The notes beneath the pieces are model-generated. The model worked only from the letters and a program-made list of their open reading frames with translations, had not been told where the DNA came from and did no database searches. A DNA stretch of 64,000 nt from Ignavibacteria bacterium (GTDB lineage Bacteria; Bacteroidota; Ignavibacteria; Tepidaquicellales; Tepidaquicellaceae), in NCBI GenBank assembly GCA_016704345.1, contig JADJAH010000018.1, positions 127,312 through 191,311 of the forward strand, written 5' to 3'. Of this stretch, positions 44,702-54,171 are shown in pieces (position 1 is the stretch's first letter; every line of letters starts with the position of its first letter). Position numbers and translations under genes: made by a program.

Positions 44702-47503
44702 CTATTTCTGCGTATTATTGCTGAATTGATTTCTCTTCATTTCAAGATATTCCTTGTAAGTCTGTTTCTTCGGCTGGTCAACAACCTGCTGTTGTGAACT
44801 CAGTCTCTTGCCTTCTTCATATTTCTGTCTTTGTTGATCATTCTCAAATTCCGGAACAACTGAATTGTCAGTTTCAACCGGTGTTGAGATAAGCGGTGAT
44901 GCTCCCGGAGGCTCGATTGCCTGAACGAAGTTTGCAGCATTGTTATCAGCTATTGCAAAGTCTGTTCCGTCAACAAAGTTGTCGCCGGTAAGATCAGTTA
45001 CAACATAACCGCCTACGAAATTCGCTGCATCGTTATCAACGCGGCCTACATCAGTTCCGTCAATTGTCTTGTCCTGATTGACGTCACCGCTGTACATTGC
45101 GTAATATCCTGGAAATGGAACAGGAGCCATATTACTGCCGTAAGACTGCGTTATCGGCGTCAAGAAGTTGTAATTTGGAGAAGTTCCCCTTGTAAATGCG
45201 ATAGGATTAGCAGACCATACAAGTATGGAATTTCTGTGCCTGATCTCACGGTAGTAGTTTCCTGACAAGGCCCTGGTCATTACCGCACTGTTTAGAATGT
45301 AACCTGTATTAATCGTAGCTTTTGCAGAATCAACAATTACATTCGGGAAATCCGCTCTGTGCAAATAAACTGTGAATGTGTCAAGGAGTACATCCGGATT
45401 TGGAAATCTCCAGAGTCCCTGTGTATTAATTCCGTCCTGGACATTGGTTGCAGCCGGAAGCGACTGGATACAAACATTGTCAACATACAGATTATTTCCA
45501 AATCCGCTTCTTGCGCGCAGTCTCACTTTATTTGTACCTGTAGGAAGCGAATAGATCTTTGGCCTCCATTGTGAAGAAGTGGGAACAAACGCAGCTGTAG
45601 TGGCAGGAGCTGTATTGAGCTCACCTCCCGACGGAAACAAACCGGCAAGTCTTGCCAAAGTAGTGTAAGTTGTTCCGCCGTTTACTGAAGACTCGACGAT
45701 CAAACTGTCCGGTCCCGGGAAATCTGCTCCATAAGGAGCATACGCCTCGTCAAATGTCAGATAATATCCGGCTGGAGTCGGCTCGCAACTTGTTACCAGT
45801 GACTGCACAGTTCCGGAAGATGCGTTGAAATTATCAAACTTTGCACTTCCTGAACCTGCACCGTATGCACTTTGTGTTTGTCTTGTCCAATATTGAGTAC
45901 CTGTGTATTCAAGATTGAAATAATTCGGTGTGAAAGCAGTGTTTGTGAAGTCTTCACATCCCCAGCATGGGTTTGAAGGAAGCACTTCAACTTTTGCGGT
46001 ATATGACTGGTAAATGCCTGTGTTATTTGCATGCCAGTTAGGCCATATCCTTTGGTTTCCATTTACAGGATTACCTGCAGCAAGTGTTGATGTGATACCG
46101 ATGTAGTCACCTGCGTATTGTGAGTTCACATTTGGAAGACCTGTTGGAGCATGTCTGAATTTATCGCCAACTTTCATTTCAGTGAAAGTTACGCCGCCGT
46201 CCATTGATCTTGCCATCCAAACTTCTGCAGAGTCATTTGTAGGCGTATTCCTTGTATCATAATAGACCACATTCACGCCGCCTGATTCATCGACTCTGAT
46301 GGCTCCCATGTATTGCTTCTTTCCGTTTCCGAAAGCATCCTGATTAACTCTTACTCCTGATGACCAGGTTGTTCCGCCGTTTGTTGATTTGTAAAGAGTA
46401 ATATCGGAAACATCTCCGGCAACACCCGGATTCTTTTCGCCCATGCAAACATAGATCCATCCGGCTCTCGGTCCGCAAGTTCTGTCAACATCAATTCTCG
46501 GGAAGCCTGCAACACGAATGTTGTTCATCATGTTGAAGGTTCTGTTTCCGTTAACGTTTGCTGCGTTGTTTCTGGCTATTGTCCAGTTCACGCCGCCGTT
46601 AGTTGACTTTGCAAAGCCGAGTGAATCTTCAGTGAAAGGATTTGTCAAAGATGAATTTGCCCATACAACATATACTTCTCCGTTAGGACCGGTCTTAATA
46701 TCGCAACCCTGGTGGAAGTGGTTTGATGAAGGTACCGGACTGACCGGAGCAACTGATGACCATGATACGCCACCATTGGTTGTATATGTCAGGACAATTC
46801 TGTTAACGAATGATCCTGCAAATTCTGTATAGACTGTATAACTTCTTCCATAGAATGCACTTGAAGGTGCATCGTCAGTACCGGAGAAGTTTTTGTCCGC
46901 GCTTGTTGTTGCACCCGGGAAGCTGACAATGCTGGCCCAGTTAAGTCCGTTGTTTGTTGAATAAGAAGCTCCCATCGAACCGGTAGTAGTAATGAAAGAT
47001 TCTATTATTCTTCCGTCCTTGTCAATTGCAGGACCCGGATCGCCAAAGTTAAATATTCCGGCTCCCACACTGTTTCTGATCGTATCGCCGCCAAACCAGC
47101 TTGTTCCGCCGTTGGTTGAAACATACCAACCCACACTGAACGGTGCACCCGAAACTCCTGCCGTAGCATTTGCTGATCCGAACAAAATGTTTTGATTGGT
47201 TGGATGTCTTGTCATGATCACTTCAGACTGCATGCCTGAGGTTCTTGGCACCATTCTGAATGGAGTATTCACAACGTAAACACCGTTCGGTGAATTGATA
47301 AATTGTGGTTCGTTGATTACGGGTCCGGCATCGATTCCAACCGGAAGTTGTGAGTACTGATCTGCCGGGGTGAGCGGCGTTTCATTGATTCTGGTACTCG
47401 GAGATGGATTCCATCTTGGGCTTTCATCACCCGGTGCGAAACCGGTATAAAGAACCCAGGAAAGTAATGCCAGTGAAGCGAAAAATAGAACCTTTGACTT
47501 CAT
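44702..47503 (-). CDS. Exported sialidase-like propeller with HRNSI/dockerin module and charged tail
   Basis: 933 residues; N-terminal hydrophobic segment (VLFFASLALLSWVLYTGFA) as signal or anchor. Residues about 60-500 form a BNR/sialidase-like propeller (YVSTNGGTSWFGGD, YSTNNGLNWASI, YTTNGGVSWSSV, KSTNGGTTWSSG, RSMDGGVTFTEM). Then the beta-sandwich (CEDFTNTAF...YWTRQTQSAYGAGSGSAKF...SGFGNNLYVDNVCI), a shared module whose signature is varied to HRNSILVWS, loops DVNQDKTIDGTD and DLTGDNFVDGTD, DNNAANFVQAIEPPGA, and the tail RQKYEEGKRLS ... TYKEYLEMKRN. It is the intact member of a 3.2-kb tandem duplication. Divergent from the Ycf48-like gene at 47742. No enzymatic activity can be assigned. Confidence 0.9.
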   Translation of the reverse strand: MKSKVLFFASLALLSWVLYTGFAPGDESPRWNPSPSTRINETPLTPADQYSQLPVGIDAGPVINEPQFINSPNGVYVVNTPFRMVPRTSGMQSEVIMTRHPTNQNILFGSANATAGVSGAPFSVGWYVSTNGGTSWFGGDTIRNSVGAGIFNFGDPGPAIDKDGRIIESFITTTGSMGASYSTNNGLNWASIVSFPGATTSADKNFSGTDDAPSSAFYGRSYTVYTEFAGSFVNRIVLTYTTNGGVSWSSVAPVSPVPSSNHFHQGCDIKTGPNGEVYVVWANSSLTNPFTEDSLGFAKSTNGGVNWTIARNNAANVNGNRTFNMMNNIRVAGFPRIDVDRTCGPRAGWIYVCMGEKNPGVAGDVSDITLYKSTNGGTTWSSGVRVNQDAFGNGKKQYMGAIRVDESGGVNVVYYDTRNTPTNDSAEVWMARSMDGGVTFTEMKVGDKFRHAPTGLPNVNSQYAGDYIGITSTLAAGNPVNGNQRIWPNWHANNTGIYQSYTAKVEVLPSNPCWGCEDFTNTAFTPNYFNLEYTGTQYWTRQTQSAYGAGSGSAKFDNFNASSGTVQSLVTSCEPTPAGYYLTFDEAYAPYGADFPGPDSLIVESSVNGGTTYTTLARLAGLFPSGGELNTAPATTAAFVPTSSQWRPKIYSLPTGTNKVRLRARSGFGNNLYVDNVCIQSLPAATNVQDGINTQGLWRFPNPDVLLDTFTVYLHRADFPNVIVDSAKATINTGYILNSAVMTRALSGNYYREIRHRNSILVWSANPIAFTRGTSPNYNFLTPITQSYGSNMAPVPFPGYYAMYSGDVNQDKTIDGTDVGRVDNDAANFVGGYVVTDLTGDNFVDGTDFAIADNNAANFVQAIEPPGASPLISTPVETDNSVVPEFENDQQRQKYEEGKRLSSQQQVVDQPKKQTYKEYLEMKRNQFSNNTQK

Positions 47504-47741
47504 TCTTTTCCTTTCTTCCCTTCTGAAAGGGAGATTATTTTTTTAAGTTCGCTTAACTTACAATTTTTAATATTCATATTAAAGAAGTTTCATAAAATCA
47601 TATATTATATTATTCTTGTGTTTATGTTAATTTTTTCTACATCTTCACTTCGAAATATAGAATCATGAATTAATTCTGTAGTACTTAAATGTGTCATCTC
47701 AATTTGTTAATTTAGTTAGAACAAATTTCTAACCTCACAAA
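47504..47741. promoter_or_regulatory. Divergent promoter region with leader hairpin, duplicated at 44291-44530
   Basis: Lies between the sialidase-like gene (minus) and the Ycf48-like gene (plus). The minus-strand leader has the CCCTT-TCAG-AAGGG hairpin (47518-47531) and AAAGGAAAAG ahead of the ATG. The other copy of this region has no plus-strand gene beside it, which marks the duplication edge near 44530. Confidence 0.5.
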
Positions 47742-49076
47742 ATGAAAACAACGATCCTCTTTTGCTGCATTCTGTGTTTGCTGATAATCACGACCTCATT
47801 TGCAGATTCATATTCACAGGTTACATGGGAACGACAGCCGAATCCCTCTAACAGAATACTTTCAAGTTGCTATTTCGTAAACAATTCAACAGGTTGGATA
47901 GCCGGTGATTCAGGATTGATTATGAGAACCACAGATGCCGGAAACAACTGGACAACCCAGAATTCAAATACGTTTATCAATATTGAACGGATCTTCTTCC
48001 TTAACCAACGCATCGGTTACGCTCTCGCGTGGAATGTATTTCCTGACACAAATGAATTTCTCGGAACAATGATCTTGAAAACTACAAATGGCGGCGACCA
48101 GTGGACAAATTCAATGTATCCGGATACAAACAGATTTCTGCGGGACATAATTTTTCTTGATTCCACAACCGGATTCATAGGAGGTTCTCCTATTCTCATT
48201 GCAAAAACTACCAATGCAGGTGTGACGTGGTTCACCACAGATGCTGACACTTTGAATATCGGACTTCCGGTTTTCTCAATCAAATTCATTAATTCATTGA
48301 CAGGTTATGCAAGCGGCGGATTCAGGGACATAGCCGGCGCAATGTGGAGAACCACTAATGGCGGCTTGCGCTGGTTTTCGCAAATTGTTGGTCCGGAGCC
48401 TCTGACTGATCTTGAAATCATAACTCCGCAAAAAGTCGTTGCAGTTGGGGGTGATTTCGAATACGGCTCAAGCTATGTAAAAACACTCAACGGCGGACTG
48501 AACTGGACATATGATACCCTAGGTGTATTCGGTGTTGCTCAGGCAGTGGATTTCAGAACTCCTCTTGAAGGATGGATATCACTTGGGATCTCTCAGAAGT
48601 ACGGATATACTCTTGACGGTGCTCAGACCTGGACTAATCTGTATACCCCTGATTCAGTCATCATTAACGACATTCAGTTTACTGATTCTCTTCACGGTTG
48701 GGCGGTCGGATACTTTGGAGCATTTCTTAAGTATGACGGCACCATGGTTTCAGTTAATGAAAATTCAAGTGCAACTTTGCCGGGAGATTTTGAACTAAGG
48801 CAGAATTTCCCAAACCCGTTCAATCCTGTTACTAAGATCAGTTATGCACTCAACAGGGACGGGAATGTCAGGCTTGAACTGTTTGATGCGTCGGGTAAAT
48901 CAATCCGCGAACTTGTTAATGGCTTTTTCAGTGAAGGCGAATATGACTATTCCTTCAATGGGGAAGGCTTGTCAAGCGGCATATACTTTTGCACAATGTC
49001 ATTTGAAGCAACCGGTACATTTGCAAACAATTCCGGAATTACTTCAGAGACCATCAAGCTCGTACTTCTGAAATGA
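47742..49076 (+). CDS. Ycf48-like propeller with T9SS sorting domain
   Basis: 444 residues, signal peptide 1-25 (TSFADSYSQ). Residues about 30-345 are Ycf48/BNR-type blades: STGWIAGDSGLIMRTTDAGNNWTTQ, GTMILKTTNGGDQWTN, SLHGWAVGYFGAFLKYDG. The last ~85 residues are a type A T9SS sorting domain (ELRQNFPNPFNPVTKISYAL ... LFDASGKSI ... SGIYFCTM ... KLVLLK). A clear paralogue is at 54172-55494 (shared VGGDFEYG and VDFRTP). The stop overlaps the start of the nuclease gene (ATGA), so the two are coupled. Secreted surface protein, role unknown. Confidence 0.9.
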   Translation: MKTTILFCCILCLLIITTSFADSYSQVTWERQPNPSNRILSSCYFVNNSTGWIAGDSGLIMRTTDAGNNWTTQNSNTFINIERIFFLNQRIGYALAWNVFPDTNEFLGTMILKTTNGGDQWTNSMYPDTNRFLRDIIFLDSTTGFIGGSPILIAKTTNAGVTWFTTDADTLNIGLPVFSIKFINSLTGYASGGFRDIAGAMWRTTNGGLRWFSQIVGPEPLTDLEIITPQKVVAVGGDFEYGSSYVKTLNGGLNWTYDTLGVFGVAQAVDFRTPLEGWISLGISQKYGYTLDGAQTWTNLYTPDSVIINDIQFTDSLHGWAVGYFGAFLKYDGTMVSVNENSSATLPGDFELRQNFPNPFNPVTKISYALNRDGNVRLELFDASGKSIRELVNGFFSEGEYDYSFNGEGLSSGIYFCTMSFEATGTFANNSGITSETIKLVLLK

Positions 49077-50593
49077 AAAGAGCATCGATGCAATCTCTTA
49101 GATCTTGCCTGAGCATTATTGTTCTCTCATGTGCTTTGTGTATTTTTAAATCCGGCATTTGCGAAGCACAGCAGCAGGCAAAGGTAATGACATATAATCT
49201 GCTGAATTATGATGCAGCCGATACATCGAGAAATACTTTTTTCAGAACTGTAATAAACGCTGTAAGGCCCGACCTGCTTGCCGTGCAGGAAATCATAGGC
49301 TTGAATTCAGTAAATACTTTTCGAAGGCAAGTCATGAATGCGGTAAGTATAAATTACAACTCCGCTTTCTTCATAGACGGCCCTGATACAGACAATGCAC
49401 TGTTTTACGATTCGTCGAAGTTCAAATTCATTTTCAATACAGCTATACCAACTGCTTACAGAAACCTAAATGAATTTAAGATGCTTCACAAAGCAACTGG
49501 AGATACTTTCAGGATTTATGCATGTCATCTGAAAGCTGATACCGGAACACTTAATCAACAGCGGCGTGCTGCACAGGTCGATAGTTTAAGGAAAAGAACT
49601 GATGCACTTCCTCCGGGAACTTCCTTTATTACATGCGGAGATTTCAACATGTATGCATCTACTGAACCTGCTTACCAGAAGCTCATTCTTGTTAATTCCT
49701 CTGACGGCGACTTCATTGATCCTCTAAGCATGCCCGGCATCTGGAACAATTCATCTTATGCAGCTTATCATACGCAATCCACAAGAAGAAGAAGTTTTGG
49801 CAGCGGTGCAACAGGCGGGCTTGATGACAGGTTTGATATTATTCTCAACAGCAGTTCTGTTTCATCTTCAACAGGAAGAGTCAGATATCTGACAAGTTCT
49901 CTGAATCCAATCGGCAATGACGGACAGCATTACAACGACAGCATAAACAGAATTCCGAATAACGCCGTTACACAAACTGTAGCCAATGCCCTGCATTATG
50001 CAAGCGATCATTTGCCAGTTATTTCCATTTACCAATTCTATCCCTCATCAACTTCGTTGAATCTCACCATCGCTGTTGAGGGATTTTACAATGCTGTTTC
50101 CGGCAGACTCAATATCAGAGACACAATAACCGCTTATCTTCGAAGCACTGTTTCACCTTTCAATGCGGTTGACTCATCACGCGCAGTGATTGATTCAACA
50201 ACTCTTTCAGGACAGTTTATTTTTTCAAATGTTTATACAGGTTTATATTACATTGCATTGAAAGGGAGAAATATTATTGAAACATGGAGCCGTGCTGGAG
50301 GCGAACTTATCTTAGCAGGAAGCGCAAGCAACTATGACTTTTCAGTGTCACAGTCAAATGCCTACGGAAATAATCTCACTCTTAATGGCTCCCGGTTTTG
50401 TATATACAGCGGAGATATAAACAATGATGGGATTGTTGATGCGGCAGATGTTGCTGTTGCAGATAATGACGCATTTGAATTTGTGACCGGCTATGTTGAT
50501 TCTGATGTTAATGGTGATATGATTACGGATGCTTCGGATGTACAGATAGTTGACAACAATGCTTTCAACATTGTTACTAGAATCACACCTTAG
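49073..50593 (+). CDS. Exported EEP (DNase I-fold) nuclease/phosphatase with HRNSIETWS-type module
   Basis: 506 residues; N-terminal hydrophobic segment leads to EAQQQAKV. The endonuclease/exonuclease/phosphatase fold is clear: VMTYNLLNYDA (Asn), LLAVQEI (metal Glu), ACHLKAD (His), TCGDFNMY (Asp/Asn) and the terminal SDHLPV (Asp-His pair). It could cut DNA or remove phosphate outside the cell; the substrate is not decidable. From about 325 the shared C-terminal module follows: AVEGFYNAVSG start, the signature varied to GRNIIETWS, loops DINNDGIVDAAD and DVNGDMITDASD, end NNAFNIVTRITP. Its start overlaps the T9SS gene stop by 4 bases, so one operon supplies one protein of each C-terminal class. 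Confidence 0.92.
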   Translation: MKRASMQSLRSCLSIIVLSCALCIFKSGICEAQQQAKVMTYNLLNYDAADTSRNTFFRTVINAVRPDLLAVQEIIGLNSVNTFRRQVMNAVSINYNSAFFIDGPDTDNALFYDSSKFKFIFNTAIPTAYRNLNEFKMLHKATGDTFRIYACHLKADTGTLNQQRRAAQVDSLRKRTDALPPGTSFITCGDFNMYASTEPAYQKLILVNSSDGDFIDPLSMPGIWNNSSYAAYHTQSTRRRSFGSGATGGLDDRFDIILNSSSVSSSTGRVRYLTSSLNPIGNDGQHYNDSINRIPNNAVTQTVANALHYASDHLPVISIYQFYPSSTSLNLTIAVEGFYNAVSGRLNIRDTITAYLRSTVSPFNAVDSSRAVIDSTTLSGQFIFSNVYTGLYYIALKGRNIIETWSRAGGELILAGSASNYDFSVSQSNAYGNNLTLNGSRFCIYSGDINNDGIVDAADVAVADNDAFEFVTGYVDSDVNGDMITDASDVQIVDNNAFNIVTRITP

Positions 50594-50603
50594 CTTTTCA
50601 GCA

Positions 50604-50990
50604 ACAAACATTCGATGCCTTCGGCATCGGTACAAAACATTTGCAATCTGCAACTCGTAATGCCCAATTCATATCTCCGAAAAAATGCAAAAGAATCCCG
50701 AAGGGATTCAATGTTTGTAGAAATCAAATTCACACAGGGCATGTGACCCCGAAGGGGTCGAATGTTCACAACGCATCTAACCTACAAACATTCGATGCCT
50801 TCGGCATCAGTACAAAACATTTGCAATCTGCAACTCCCAATGCCCAATTCATATCTCCGAAAAAATGCAAAAGAATCCCGAAGGGATTCAATGTTTGTAG
50901 AAACGAAGAACAAAAGACATGCGACCCCGAAGGGGTAGAATGTTTGTAATCCGGCAGCGCCACAAAAATTCGATTCTGTCGGCATCGGCA
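50604..50990. repeat. Cluster of seven REP-like palindromic units
   Basis: Each unit is a short hairpin (GATGCCTTCGGCATC, ATCCCGAAGGGAT or ACCCCGAAGGGGT) joined to a conserved tail TCGAATGTTTGTAG. Units lie at 50604-50629(-), 50694-50720(+), 50744-50770(+), 50782-50809(-), 50874-50900(+), 50922-50949(+) and a worn one at 50962-50990(-). The 116-base segment 50604-50720 is repeated almost exactly at 50785-50900. This is the layout of REP elements moved by RAYT transposases; no transposase is in the window. The rest of 50594-51090 holds only the terminator at 51035. Confidence 0.88.
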
Positions 50991-51034
50991 CAACAACAAT
51001 AACGAATTGCACTAGCAGAAGACTATAAAAAAAA

Positions 51035-51062
51035 CAGCCGGAAGAATTTCTCCTCCCGGCTG
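51035..51062 (-). terminator. Terminator with AGCCGG stem
   Basis: CAGCCGG and CCGGCTG arms with an A/G-rich loop and a T-run on the minus strand, past the stop at 51091. Confidence 0.85.
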
Positions 51063-51090
51063 CCTGACGAATATTTAATTCTTCTTGAAA

Positions 51091-54086
51091 TTACTTGATC
51101 TTGTTGTACTCATTCCTTTTCATTTCAAGATATTCTTTATAACTCACTTTCTTCTTTTCCTGAACAACCGGATTCTCAGACTTCTGTTTCATACCTGCTT
51201 CGTATTTCATCCTGTGTTGCTCAGTTTCAAATACTTGCGGTGCATCAGATTCCCTATTTGCGGCGATCAAAGGTTCTGCTCCCGGAGGCTCTGCTGCTAT
51301 TATAAAGTCTGAAGCATTATTATCTGCTACAAGAAAATCAGTGCCGTCAACAAAATTATCACCATTTAGATCTGTCACAACATATCCCGTTACAAAATTT
51401 GATGCATCATTATCAATCAGGCCGACGTCTGTTCCGTCAATTATCTTATCACGGTTTACATCTCCCTGATACATACCATACCAATTGTTCAACGGATACA
51501 CAAGCTTCTGATTGTTATTGTATGCTTGCCCTGAACCAACAATGAAGTTGAAGCTTAAACTCGAACCTCTGGTATAACTCTGACCGCCTACCTTGCTCCA
51601 TGTCAATAAGCTGTTTCTGTGATTGGCAATGAGATAGTAATTACCGCTCAATGCAAGTCCGAAAGTTCCGAGCACTGCAGCATTAACTTGGATATTCGTC
51701 TTAAAAGAATCCACACGAATGTTTGGGAAATCAGTTCTTGCAAGATAAATCCTGACAGTATCGTTTCGTGTATGGAAAGGACTTACAGGATTGAACATAG
51801 CTTCCGGGATCACCGGAATATTTGACTGAGCCGGAGTAGCAAGTGACTGCACACAAATATTATCGAGATACAGATTATTGCCAAATCCGCTTTTTGCTTT
51901 CATCCTAACTTTGTTAGTTCCTGTTGGAAGCAGATAAATCTTCGGTCTCCATTGCGAAGCAACAGGGGTAAATGCAATAGTAGTTGGTGGAGCCGAGTTT
52001 AATTCACCCGTACCTGCAAAATTTCCAATCAGAGTTTGAAGAGTCGTCCATGTAGCACCAAAATCAAGAGAAGTTTCAACCTGCAATGTATCCGGTCCAA
52101 ATGTAGAACCGTCATAAGGCGCGTATGCTTCATCGAAAGTCAGATATGTTCCTGTACCAACTGCCGCGAAGTTGTTAGTGACCAATGATTGAACATTACC
52201 AACTGTCGCATTATAGAAATCAAACTTGGCAGAGCCTGTTCCGCTGCCGTAAGCGCTCACATTGTTTCTCGACCAATAATTCGTTCCGGAATATTCCTGA
52301 AACATTGAAGCGGGCGGAAACTTTGTATCTGTAAATGCCTCGCATGGAGTTGAACCGACTGTGTTTGTAACATTCACTGTCACTGTTCTCTTATGAACCG
52401 GCGTGCCGTTTGAGCCCTGTCCCGTAAGCACTATCGTATAAATTCCCGTCGGAGTAACTGTTCCAACAGTTTTAGCTTTTACATACTTTGTATTCGGATA
52501 AGAAGTCAGTGTGTTTCCACCAAGGAATTCCAACTGAATACTTCCTGTAGCCGGCGTCGGGGAAATTGTGCCGCTGAATGTTGTGACATCCGTGTAAAGT
52601 TTTACAGCCGGAATATTTATAGCAAAATTTCTGCTGTCATTTGTTTGATGAACCGTTTGTGAAGATGGTGTTGCAAGCATTCCAAAATCCGGGATATATG
52701 AACCAACATTCTTATATGTACCTGATCTTCCGTCATACCACACGGCATATCCTGCTTTGGGATTAGCTGTCATCCCGTCATAATCTCCTCTGTAACAGTT
52801 TGTATTTGCTGCGCATGAAGGATTCGGATATGTCCATGACTGTGTTGTTAGTTTCTGATTTGCTGCAAATGTTGTCCTCCGTCATCAGTGTATGTAGCAT
52901 AAACATTCACGGCATAAGTCGCAGGATTTTCTCTTGTATCATACCATTTTATGTAGAGTCTTCCTGTTTCTTTTTCACACCATATAGCAGGGAACCATTG
53001 GTCGCCTGTTGTTACATCATTCACAGTAATCTTGCTTGACCATGTTGATCCCTGATTCGTTGAATACTGAAGAATTATATCAGGCTTATTTCCATTTCCT
53101 GCAGGAACATTGGACGCGTACACAAGATATAGTCTTCCTCTGTTAGGACCATAGCTGTTGTCCATGGCAATCATCGGATAAGGTCGCGTTCTTCCGTTGT
53201 TGATAACCAGCCTGCCTGCGGTATTCAGCGTTCCAACATAACCCGCAACAGTTTGGCTCGACATCACGCTGAAAGTTGCTCCGCCGTCAAGTGATCTGTG
53301 AAATGTATATGTAACATTCGCTGTAGTTCCGGTATTTGTTACATACATTACGCATCCGCCTTGTGTAGCGCCGTTTGGACCAACAGCGATCATTGTTCCG
53401 GGAATTGTATTGCTTGATGTGTAAGTCTGAGTCCAGGTAGATCCGTTGTTTGTACTTCTTGCAAAATTTCCCGGAGTAATTGCGGCATAAAGATAATTCT
53501 TGTATGGACCGTTAGTTTGATCTGCTGCAATTGTGTTCCTGTCGTTTCCGCTTACAGATAGAACTCCTGCTCCGTAGGTTTGTCCGCCGTTTGTTGATTT
53601 GTAAATATATTGTCCGTTCACTCCCGAACCATAGTGAAGCGTTCCAAGACTGTCGAACGCAGACCACGGGTCACAGCAAATTGACGGATGATAAGACGGA
53701 TTGCTTTGTGTCCAGTCATGTCCGTTGGTTGTATAATATGCATTTTGGCCTGTCACTGAACTGTTAACCCCAAATTGCATATTCAATGGATTGCGCGGAT
53801 TTGAAACGAGCATTTGCTCGGCAAAGTCAACTCCTATCTCAAAGTTGTCAAATCCGTTTGCATCGGTAATTATGTCAAGATCATCATCACCGTCTGCCGA
53901 AACATGTGTAAGCGCCTCTCTTGTCGGCCTGTCTATGTACGGATCATTCTCGTCATAGTCAAAAGTGCTTTCATTAATTGGCAGTGGAGCTTTCTGTCCC
54001 TGGAATACCTGAAGGCCGATGAATGAAACAATAATCAGCGCCAATAATCCAGAAAAACTTTTTCTGAAAATGGAGACTTTCTTCAT
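51091..54086 (-). pseudogene. Sialidase-like propeller with shared module and charged tail, one frameshift
   Basis: The N-terminal part (52848-54086, 412 residues) has a signal/anchor (FSGLLALIIVSFIGLQVFQG) and BNR-like blades (YKSTNGGQTYGAG, RSTNNGSTWTQTY, YSTNQGSTWSSK). The C-terminal part (51091-52773 and its upstream frame) continues with NPSCAANTNCYRGDYDG, an Ig-like domain, the beta-sandwich (YWSRNNVSAYGSGTGSAKF), a varied module signature (HRNSLLTWS), loops DVNRDKIIDGTD and DLNGDNFVDGTD, and the tail MKYEAGMKQ...SYKEYLEMKRN. The frame breaks near 52872, where GGACAACATTT probably lacks one A of GGACAAACATTT. Total length fits a one-base loss. A homopolymer error is possible; otherwise about 998 residues. 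Confidence 0.85.
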
Positions 54087-54171
54087 GTGGTTAATTCTGT
54101 TAATTTGGAATGGTAGTGAACCTAAGACAATTATTAATGTATTTCAACGGCAAAAAACATTTTGGCACCTC

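Noticed and set aside
50641..51012. Open frames over the palindrome cluster (KKCKRIPKGFNVCRN peptides)
   Set aside because: These are translations of the REP hairpins and tails; no start signals or non-repeat sequence.
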